The position numbers were made by a program, and so were the translations under genes. Shown piece by piece: positions 6,543-11,491 of a stretch of 11,491 nt of DNA (its first letter is position 1; each line of letters opens with the position of its first letter). Below the pieces are notes generated by a model. That model did not search any database, was not told the origin of the DNA, and worked only from the letters and a program-made list of their open reading frames with translations. The DNA comes from an uncultured Eubacterium sp. GTDB lineage: Bacteria; Bacillota; Clostridia; Lachnospirales; Lachnospiraceae. The stretch covers positions 1 through 11,491 of the forward strand of contig CAJTSV010000113.1 in NCBI GenBank assembly GCA_910579075.1, written 5' to 3'.

Positions 6543-7421
6543 CTAGTCCAGAAAATTAATTTTCCCCTGCATCCATATATTTCCCTTAAATCTTCTGCCA
6601 ACTTCCGGCACGCCTATCAAATCTTTTTCATTCATGCATATGTCAAAAATCAAATCATTGGAATTAACTTTCATGAACAGAATCGTTTCATTTGTCAGGC
6701 GGTTATGTGATGTTTCCATATCCATAATCTGCCCCAGAATCGAATACTGGTCACTTTCTATGCCATACGGCATAAAGTAGCTTTCAACAATACTGAATAC
6801 ATCTTCTTTTTCCACACGTTTTGAAATCATGGAATATAAATCAATATCTTCTAACGTCAGGCTTTCAATCGCTTCCTCATCCCCATCACGGGCAGCTGCC
6901 ATCAGATGATTATGGTTGCGCCTGTTTTTTTCTGTATTTCGAATCTGTTCCTCATTTTTCCCAATTGGCAGTATAATTTTTCCGCCAAGGGAAAAAGCAG
7001 ACAGCGTAGTTGTAACATTTTTTAAAGATATACCATAAACAGCCCTCTGATTCAGATAATCAGCGACATTTTGCAGATAAAATATTAAAGTAACTCCCAG
7101 CCGCATTTCATCACAAATACCGGCGTAGGATTCATTGCCTGCATGACGTTCTATATCAACCTGTTCATCCGTAGATATTTCCTGTCCCATAAAAACAGGA
7201 TAATAATAATCCATGGAAAACAGATTACTATCCTGATACTGGCCGCATACGGTAATGCCAAATCTGTCATTAAACATCTGCGTTATTTCAGAAAACTCAC
7301 TTCCGTCAGAATCGATTGCGAGCTTTTCCATATCAGGATGTTCGATAATATCTTTTATCAGTTCATCCAATTGACTTTTCTTCAGACCACTAAATCCAAT
7401 CGCTCGCAAAAAGCGGTGCAT
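6543..7421 (-). CDS. DUF3881-like protein of unknown function
   Basis: This 292-residue protein begins MHRFLRAIGFS and, from memory, resembles the DUF3881 family found in Lachnospiraceae. I know of no assigned function. It is acidic, has no signal peptide or membrane segment and is probably cytoplasmic. No catalytic motif is evident. Visible stretches are a helical N terminus (about 1-35), a central beta-rich part and a charged region around 160-190 with many Asp/Glu/Arg residues. The start is an ATG at 7421 with a perfect AGGAGG ten bases upstream. A second ATG between them is out of frame and too close to the ribosome binding site. The gene has its own promoter and is followed after 61 bases by the 822-residue membrane protein, so the two are probably co-transcribed. 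Confidence 0.8.
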   Translation of the reverse strand: MHRFLRAIGFSGLKKSQLDELIKDIIEHPDMEKLAIDSDGSEFSEITQMFNDRFGITVCGQYQDSNLFSMDYYYPVFMGQEISTDEQVDIERHAGNESYAGICDEMRLGVTLIFYLQNVADYLNQRAVYGISLKNVTTTLSAFSLGGKIILPIGKNEEQIRNTEKNRRNHNHLMAAARDGDEEAIESLTLEDIDLYSMISKRVEKEDVFSIVESYFMPYGIESDQYSILGQIMDMETSHNRLTNETILFMKVNSNDLIFDICMNEKDLIGVPEVGRRFKGNIWMQGKINFLD

Positions 7422-7457
7422 CCTGTCATATCCTCCTTTTTCTAATCATACATTCTT

Positions 7458-7486
7458 ATTATATAGTATTCAAAGAGCTTTTGCAA
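7458..7486 (-). promoter_or_regulatory. Promoter of the DUF3881 and repeat-protein genes
   Basis: On the minus strand, TTGCAA (7486-7481) is followed by 17 bases and a perfect TATAAT (7463-7458), just after the DUF4446 stop codon. RNA would begin near 7451, about 30 bases before the DUF3881 start. This makes the two distal genes at least partly independent of the parA promoter. Confidence 0.75.
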
Positions 7487-7492
7487 TATTTT

Positions 7493-7990
7493 CTATTTAT
7501 AATTTAGAGCCATGTCCAGTGCTTCCTTTTCTTCTGACGCCAGCACAATCACAGACTTGCCGGCAATGATTTCTTTGATATAGGTGTAACATCCCTCCCT
7601 GCTGTGCATTGCATTAATGATAAAACCATCATCCTTTTCATTTAACAGTGCCAGCGAAAAACTCAGCTTTCCGCCCATTTCATTAAATGCATCATATTTT
7701 ACAAGGCCGATTTTCTGAAACGTCAGATTCATCTGGCCTTCCAGTTTATCAAGCCTGTTTTTGTTCTGATAATTGGTTTCAATCAAATCGCTGAACTGCT
7801 GGATATAGCCGTCCATTTTTTCTTCCAGGGAACGGGCATCCGAATCCCCCATAAATTTCTTATACTTCTTCTTTAATCCTGCTGTCATACCCATATTAAT
7901 AAGAAGCAGCAGAAACAGGAATGCAGCAAACCCAGCAAGTCCCCAGACAACATATTCCAGCTCAATGCCAAGGTATTCACAAATACTCAT
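7493..7990 (-). CDS. DUF4446 family membrane protein
   Basis: This 165-residue protein has one transmembrane helix (about 13-36), a charged helical, coiled-coil-like region (about 40-92) and a small globular C-terminal domain (about 92-162). The C-terminal part contains KIGLVKYDAFNEMGGKLSFS and ends in a pattern IVLASEEKEALDMAL. This matches my memory of DUF4446, a family often encoded next to parB in clostridia with no established function. The likely topology is a short outer N terminus with the C-terminal domain in the cytoplasm, which is inference. The start is an ATG at 7990 with GGAGGG six bases upstream. It follows parB after 78 bases without a clear terminator, so co-transcription with parAB is likely. 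A role at the membrane for the segregation machinery is only suggested by position. Confidence 0.85.
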   Translation of the reverse strand: MSICEYLGIELEYVVWGLAGFAAFLFLLLLINMGMTAGLKKKYKKFMGDSDARSLEEKMDGYIQQFSDLIETNYQNKNRLDKLEGQMNLTFQKIGLVKYDAFNEMGGKLSFSLALLNEKDDGFIINAMHSREGCYTYIKEIIAGKSVIVLASEEKEALDMALNYK

Positions 7991-8068
7991 TGTTCTCCCT
8001 CCATATTTTTTTCCATTTAAAGCTGTATCAGACCTTCTGCCTGAATCAGCCTGCCAAACACAGCATGC

Positions 8069-9025
8069 CTATTTTTGCAATGTCTGAAACATTTCGAACA
8101 AATGTTCCAGCTGATTCGAATCATAATATTCTATTTCAATTTTCCCTTTATTTTTATCTTTGTAGTTAATAATAACTTTTGTTCCAAGCGCCTGCTTCAT
8201 TTTTTCTTCTATATCATGATAAACAACTTTTAAACGCTTGAATTCTTCTTCCTGTTCCACATCTTTTACTTTTTGCGGCTGTCCATCATTCAGTATTTTC
8301 TTTACGAGTTTTTCCGTTTCCCTTACACTTAGTTTTTCATCAAATATTTTCTGGGCAGCTGTAAACTGCATTTCATGATTATCTATTGATAAAAGTGCCC
8401 TTGCATGTCCCGTCGTCAGCATTTCATCAATTAACATCTGCTGTACTTTTTCATCCAGCTTTAACAGCCGCATGGAATTCGTAACAGCTGTCCTGGATTT
8501 TGAAACACGTTCGGCAACTTCATCCTGCTTCAAATGAAACTCTGTCAGCAGTCTCTTAAAAGCAACTGCTTCTTCAATCGGATTCAAATCTTCCCTCTGA
8601 ATATTTTCAATCAGGGAGATTTCAACCTTTTCCTGCGGTGTAAGTTTTTTTACAATAATCGGGATTTCTTTCATCCCGGCCATCTTTGCTGCACGCCATC
8701 TTCTCTCGCCGGCAACAATCTCATAATAGCTTTCTTTGTCCTGTACTAACAATGGCTGTAAAATCCCAAACTGTTTTATCGATTCAGACAATTCTAAAAG
8801 TGCATCTTCATCGAATTTCTTTCTGGGCTGTTCCCTGTTCGGTTCAACCATATTGATATTTACCATAAAATCTTCTTTTTTTGCTTCTTCTGCTGTTTTT
8901 TCATTACCTGCATTGCCTGCACTGCTCACCTTGTTTACATTGCCTGCACTGCCTACCTTATCTGGAATCAGTGAATCCAGCCCTTTGCCCAGGCCTTTAC
9001 CCAAACCGCTTTTCTTCACAGACAT
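8069..9025 (-). CDS. parB: Chromosome-partitioning protein ParB (Spo0J type)
   Basis: This 318-residue protein binds parS, hydrolyses CTP and spreads as a sliding clamp around the origin, working with ParA. The N-terminal tail GLGKGLDSLIP (9-21) is the usual ParA-interacting segment. A low-complexity linker with SAGN repeats follows (about 25-50). The ParB/Srx domain holds GERRWRAAK (106-114) and ENIQREDLNPIEEA (140-153), the CTP-binding and clamp motifs. A helix-turn-helix (about 165-187) reads parS, and residues from about 262 form the dimerisation domain. The start is the ATG at 9025, with AAAGGA eight bases upstream; the open frame reaches farther only because it runs through parA. One base separates it from the parA stop, so the two are translationally coupled. 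Its likely target, parS, is at 11385-11400. Confidence 0.98.
   Translation of the reverse strand: MSVKKSGLGKGLGKGLDSLIPDKVGSAGNVNKVSSAGNAGNEKTAEEAKKEDFMVNINMVEPNREQPRKKFDEDALLELSESIKQFGILQPLLVQDKESYYEIVAGERRWRAAKMAGMKEIPIIVKKLTPQEKVEISLIENIQREDLNPIEEAVAFKRLLTEFHLKQDEVAERVSKSRTAVTNSMRLLKLDEKVQQMLIDEMLTTGHARALLSIDNHEMQFTAAQKIFDEKLSVRETEKLVKKILNDGQPQKVKDVEQEEEFKRLKVVYHDIEEKMKQALGTKVIINYKDKNKGKIEIEYYDSNQLEHLFEMFQTLQK
8911..8952 (-). repeat. Short direct repeat in the parB linker
   Basis: CATTGCCTGCACTGC occurs at 8911-8925 and 8938-8952, 27 bases (nine codons) apart. It encodes the repeated Ser-Ala-Gly-Asn stretches of the linker between the ParA-binding tail and the CTP-binding domain. Replication slippage in a non-conserved linker explains it. 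Confidence 0.7.
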
Positions 9026-9026
9026 T

Positions 9027-9794
9027 TTATAAATCCTTTCTATTGATAATTTCTTTTGCCAGCAGGCGGTAACTTTCAGCTCCGGCAGACCTCTTATCAT
9101 ATAAATTAATCGGAAGGCCATGGCTCGGCGCTTCTGCCAGCTTTACATTTCTTGGTATAATCGTTTTGTAAATAACAGTATTCAGATTTTCCTTTACATT
9201 TTCCACAACCTGCATCGACAGATTGGTACGCGCATCATACATGGTAAATACAACACCCTCAATTAAGACCTTTGGATTCAGTCTCTGCTGAACCAGGTCA
9301 ATGGTATGGATTAACTGGCTCAGTCCTTCCAGCGCATAATACTCACACTGAATCGGCACAAGAATCGAATTTGCTGTGGTCATTGCATTCACTGTCAGCA
9401 TGTTTAATGCCGGCGGACAATCTATAATTATGTAATCATAATCATCCTGGATATAATCAACCGCATTTTTCAGAAGGTACTCTTTTTCATTAATACCCAG
9501 CAGCTCTATCTCTGCTCCTGACAAATTAACATTTGCCGGAATGATATTCAGGTTTTCAATCTGTGTCTGATAAATGCAGGACCTGACTGTGCATTCGTCC
9601 AAAAGCAGTTCATATATCGTGTTTCCCAATTCGCTTTTGTTCAATCCGATTCCGCTTGTTGTATTGCCCTGCGGGTCTAAGTCTATCGTAAGTACTTTTT
9701 TATCTAATTCTGCAAGGCATGCAGATAAATTTATCGAAGTCGTTGTTTTTCCCACCCCGCCTTTTTGATTCGCTATTGCAATGATTCTTCCCAT
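9027..9794 (-). CDS. parA: Chromosome-partitioning ATPase ParA (Soj type)
   Basis: This 255-residue deviant Walker ATPase dimerises with ATP, binds DNA non-specifically and is stimulated by ParB to move or release origins. In Bacillus relatives it also acts on DnaA. The deviant Walker A motif KGGVGKTT is at 11-18 with the signature Lys11. Walker A' is DLDPQGN (38-44) and Walker B is IIIDCPP (122-128, Asp125). TMYDARTNLS (184-193) includes the conserved arginine used in DNA binding. The length is normal for the chromosomal class without an N-terminal DNA-binding domain. The start is the ATG at 9794, with AAAGGA eight bases upstream. It is the first gene of the segregation operon. In many Firmicutes rsmG or mnmG lies just upstream, but here 1.6 kb of repeat-rich DNA does. 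Confidence 0.98.
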   Translation of the reverse strand: MGRIIAIANQKGGVGKTTTSINLSACLAELDKKVLTIDLDPQGNTTSGIGLNKSELGNTIYELLLDECTVRSCIYQTQIENLNIIPANVNLSGAEIELLGINEKEYLLKNAVDYIQDDYDYIIIDCPPALNMLTVNAMTTANSILVPIQCEYYALEGLSQLIHTIDLVQQRLNPKVLIEGVVFTMYDARTNLSMQVVENVKENLNTVIYKTIIPRNVKLAEAPSHGLPINLYDKRSAGAESYRLLAKEIINRKDL

Positions 9795-9882
9795 TACTTT
9801 TTTCCTTTCTCAGCTCTGGATTCCGGCTGATTTGTTCTGTTCTGCTTATCGATGCTATGAAGTAATTTTTTTAACAGCTTCT

Positions 9883-9891
9883 ATTATAGCA
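9883..9891 (-). promoter_or_regulatory. Extended -10 promoter element of parA
   Basis: TGCTATAAT on the minus strand is a perfect TATAAT with an upstream TG, without a good -35 box. RNA would start near 9876, giving a leader of about 80 bases before parA. A second TATAAT at 9904-9899 has no supporting elements. Confidence 0.6.
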
Positions 9892-9940
9892 CCTTCTTAT
9901 TATATTTTCTATAGCTTTGAGAAAATATGTAAATAAAATC

Positions 9941-9954
9941 GTAGCAATTGCTAC
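9941..9954. promoter_or_regulatory. Perfect 14-bp palindrome upstream of parA
   Basis: GTAGCAATTGCTAC is identical to its reverse complement and lies about 53 bases upstream of the parA -10 box, touching the start of repeat copy B. It could be an operator. It does not resemble parS. Confidence 0.4.
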
Positions 9955-10023
9955 TGTTCACACAGGACTTTGCATTTACTGCAAAGTCATAGTGCGTGTT
10001 TGAAAAATGATTTCTGTAAGATA
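9952..10023. repeat. Dispersed hairpin repeat, copy B
   Basis: It shares its left part and the GTAAGATA end with copy A at 3940-4003. Here GACTTTGCA (9966-9974) and TGCAAAGTC (9980-9988) form a perfect 9-bp stem with a 5-base loop. Copy B has an extra 27 bases containing GCGTGTTTGAAAAAT between the hairpin and GTAAGATA, while copy A has the inner TGCCCC/GGGGCA hairpin instead. No T-tract follows. Confidence 0.7.
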
Positions 10024-10130
10024 CGCTTCAATTCTGCTTTTTGATTGGCCCCTCTTATGCTGGACAGGAATGCCTGTGCTGTTTGTTCCAGTTCCAGAAT
10101 GTAAGAATACCTAAATATTCTGTATTTCAT
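9987..10130 (-). CDS. Possible 47-residue open frame overlapping the repeat
   Basis: An ATG at 10130 opens 47 codons ending in TGA. The product starts MKYRIFRYSYILELEQT and ends SFFKHAL, with alternating charged and hydrophobic residues that look protein-like. There is no ribosome binding site, and a stop lies three codons upstream in frame. Its 3' end is inside the dispersed repeat. It is more likely a gene remnant or a repeat-borne frame than a working gene. Confidence 0.2.
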   Translation of the reverse strand: MKYRIFRYSYILELEQTAQAFLSSIRGANQKAELKRILQKSFFKHAL

Positions 10131-10188
10131 ATATTGTTACCGGACAGAACAAAGTATTGATGCCATAAAAACAGACATCATATTTCAT

Positions 10189-10325
10189 ACTCCATCCGGC
10201 CATTAATTGCAATATGATACTGCTTGTTCCGCATCATTGTGTCGTTAAAATTTCTAGTCGATACCATCACATCTCTGTCTAAATTTCTCCTTCCACTACA
10301 CGAAACATACATCCCTATATTTCAA
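10189..10325 (-). repeat. Array repeat unit W, inverted
   Basis: On the minus strand this aligns over its whole length with the unit at 10927-11058. Shared blocks include TTGAAATA, GGATGYATGTTTC, AACGAYACAATG, GCRGAACAAGCAGT-like and GGCCRGATGG-like sequence, in the same order. Similarity continues leftward on the minus strand to about 10375, where the end of a preceding unit is visible. Confidence 0.75.
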
Positions 10326-10397
10326 TATGAATACCAACGAGCCAGTACTCTAGGTTTCCATCCAGACAGAAATTAAAGTTTAGTGCTTGACTGATTC

Positions 10398-10468
10398 GTG
10401 TCAGTGCAATACAAAATTTCAACGGCATGGGCTTATCGACTGGAAATTTTAACGAAGCAATGGCGTGA
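10398..10468 (+). repeat. Array repeat unit X
   Basis: It shares CAGTGCAA, AAATTTCAACGGCATG and AACGAWRCAATGG blocks with the unit at 10927. It has a perfect 8-bp stem, AAAATTTC (10413-10420) with GAAATTTT (10443-10450). Its TATCGACTRGAAATTTTAACGA block is closest to the inverted unit W. Confidence 0.7.
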
Positions 10469-10508
10469 TTCAGGCTGTAATAAACTCTGATTTCTTTCGG
10501 CTGGAGCA

Positions 10509-10616
10509 CTAGAGCGTGTTTGAAAAATCATTCCTTCCATCTTCATTCACTTTGCGGGCAGCATATCTGACAAAAAGCATATTTAAAACAAACTCTAATG
10601 ACGGTGCTCTATTCTT
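10509..10616 (-). pseudogene. Possible coding remnant, 35 codons without a start
   Basis: On the minus strand, codons from 10616 to a TAG at 10509 read as a protein-like stretch (APSLEFVLNMLFVRYAARKV in the middle), bounded upstream by a TGA. There is no in-frame start with a ribosome binding site. It may be the 3' end of a decayed gene carried with the repeat. I recognise no family. Confidence 0.25.
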
Positions 10617-10636
10617 TCAAATATTAAATGATAGAC

Positions 10637-10710
10637 TGCATGTTTCCGCCAGTGCCAGGTATGATTTTGACGACGATACGCAGTCATAATCCATAAATTA
10701 CAATGGCGCA
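10637..10710 (+). repeat. Array repeat unit Z
   Basis: TGCATGTTTCCG and CCAGTGCMAGG match the start of the unit at 10941, and ATTTTGACGACG matches the unit at 11098. A 7-bp hairpin TACAATG-GCG-CATTGTA lies at its right end. It is the most diverged copy. Confidence 0.55.
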
Positions 10711-10926
10711 TTGTAGTTTTGGATAGTATTATAAAAAATCAGCCGGACAATATTTTTTCTATAATTTATTACATTTTACATTTTGTTCATCTGTATCTCC
10801 ATCCCTTCAGAAATCAGAGCTTTATACTGAATAACTGATAACAGTGCCAGTCATAATTTAAACAATAATACCCTCGCTTCGCTGAAGAAAATTCCGTGAC
10901 TCAATTTTACACCATCCAGTCATAAA

Positions 10927-11075
10927 TTGAAATAAGCGGATGCATGTTTCCGTGCCAGTGCAAGGCGAAATTTCAACGGCATGCGGTGGCCAGAAATTCA
11001 ACGATACAATGGTGCGAAACAAGCAGTTTCATATTTCAATTTCTGGCCAGATGGTGTACTGGCTTGCTGGTATTT
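10927..11075 (+). repeat. Array repeat unit Y1
   Basis: This is the best-preserved copy. A perfect 12-bp inverted repeat, TGGCCAGAAATT (10987-10998) with AATTTCTGGCCA (11038-11049), encloses a smaller GAAAC/GTTTC hairpin (11016-11030). The unit ends in GTACTGGCTTGCTGGTATTT, the boundary motif. A 91-codon open frame runs through Y1 and Y2 but lacks a good ribosome binding site. Confidence 0.75.
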
Positions 11076-11097
11076 ATGTAAGCGTGCTGCATATTTT

Positions 11098-11216
11098 GTC
11101 ACTATGCAAGGCGGATTTTCGACGACGTAGTAGTGCTGCGTCCAGAAAATCCAACAAAGCAGATGGCAAAATAGGCAGTGAGATTGCAATGAATGCCAAC
11201 GAGCCAGTGCACTAGA
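11098..11216 (+). repeat. Array repeat unit Y2
   Basis: It is a tandem copy of Y1 offset by 146 bases, both carrying GCAAGGCG (10960 and 11106). Its stem is GGATTTTC (11113-11120) with GAAAATCC (11145-11152), and GACG/CGTC continues it inside. It ends with the inverted boundary motif at 11191-11212 and GCACTAGA, which recurs at 10506-10513. Confidence 0.7.
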
Positions 11217-11384
11217 ATCAAAAGAAACGCCGTCCACCAATAGATATAAGAAACCTGCTAATTTTAAGGCAATTCCTGATAATCTTTAAAATCATATTTA
11301 CCATCAGTCATGAAAAACATGAAACTCACTAATTCACAATATATCCAGCTCTAAAATTAAACTGACAGAAAAATTAGAAATAAA

Positions 11385-11400
11385 TGTTTCACGTGAAACA
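11385..11400. promoter_or_regulatory. parS: parS centromere site
   Basis: TGTTTCACGTGAAACA is the exact consensus 16-bp ParB-binding palindrome of Bacillus and most bacteria. Here the symmetry extends to 22 bp (11382-11403). The Spo0J-type helix-turn-helix of the nearby ParB fits this site. ParB would load here and spread over flanking DNA, including the repeat array and probably parA itself. Only one copy is visible in the window. Confidence 0.97.
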
Positions 11401-11491
11401 TTTTATATTTATTTTAAATATTTCCATTTACTCCGCTAATCTTCACATATAAAAAGCAGAAAACATAGAAAATATTATATTATATGTAAGT

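Larger units (their letters stand above)
9994..10528 (+). repeat. 15-bp direct repeat pair GCGTGTTTGAAAAAT
   Basis: Perfect copies lie at 9994-10008 and 10514-10528, with related flanks (AGTGCG and AGAGCG before; GATTTC and CATTCC after). They bracket the left part of the repeat array. Confidence 0.75.
9795..11491. other. 1.7-kb gene-poor, repeat-rich region upstream of parA
   Basis: No open frame here has both a convincing start and a recognisable product. The region contains the parA promoter, a 14-bp palindrome, the dispersed hairpin repeat copy B, small coding-like stretches, an array of diverged ~146-bp repeats (10189-11216) and parS (11385-11400). The spans 10711-10926, 11217-11384 and 11401-11491 are AT-rich and show no gene. 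CAGTCATAA recurs at 10681, 10848 and 10917. Confidence 0.75.

Noticed and set aside
6482..6601. Forty-codon N-terminal extension of the 822-residue protein
   Set aside because: It would begin at a TTG inside the DUF3881 coding region. The ATG at 6481 has a good ribosome binding site.
10315..10509. A 64-codon minus-strand frame in the repeat array
   Set aside because: It runs across the junction of units X and W. Its peptides recur in other copies with frame breaks, so it is better explained as repeat sequence.
10940..11215. A 91-codon plus-strand frame in the repeat array
   Set aside because: It spans two repeat units and their boundary, has a poor ribosome binding site, and the equivalent frame is broken in copies W and X.
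9795..11491. Replication origin with DnaA boxes
   Set aside because: I found no cluster of TTATCCACA-like boxes. parS nearby suggests the origin is in the same part of the chromosome but not in this window.

Overview
The window looks like a piece of chromosome from a low-GC Clostridia member, most likely a Lachnospiraceae. The base composition is AT-rich. The genes carry strong AGGAGG-type ribosome binding sites and sigma-A-like promoters. ParA/ParB are of the chromosomal Soj/Spo0J type with a consensus parS site nearby, and the neighbouring DUF4446 and DUF3881 proteins are families I associate with clostridia. Family names rest on motif recognition and memory, with no search run. A parS site beside parAB suggests an origin-proximal location (inference).

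Layout, left to right. Positions 1-208 hold the terminator of a minus-strand D-Ala-D-Ala carboxypeptidase gene (209-1831), which has its own promoter at 1872-1900. Divergent from it is trmB (2070-2714), a tRNA guanine-N7 methyltransferase. A DUF1638-type protein (2873-3538, minus) converges on trmB. A possible 38-codon gene (3588-3704, plus) starts 49 bases from the DUF1638 start and diverges from it. A complete tRNA-Lys(CTT) follows (3765-3837, minus) with clear promoter and terminator.

The core is a minus-strand gene train: parA (9027-9794), parB (8069-9025), a DUF4446 membrane protein (7493-7990), a DUF3881-like protein (6543-7421) and an 822-residue membrane-anchored protein (4013-6481). 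The last has a coiled coil, about 30 acidic nine-residue repeats and a duplicated C-terminal motif. A good promoter in front of the DUF3881 gene (7458-7486) suggests at least two transcription units: the segregation genes plus DUF4446, then DUF3881 plus the repeat protein. ParA ATPase and ParB CTPase/DNA clamp act with parS (11385-11400) in origin segregation. The role of the three downstream proteins is not established. Their position and the membrane/coiled-coil architecture of two of them make a link to chromosome positioning or cell poles a reasonable guess only.

The 1.7 kb between parA and the right edge has no convincing gene. It holds a perfect 14-bp palindrome, a dispersed hairpin repeat that also occurs beside the end of the 822-residue gene, and an array of diverged ~146-bp repeat units in both orientations. 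Several units keep a hairpin stem whose arms differ in sequence but still pair. This array is the strongest candidate for something undescribed in the window.
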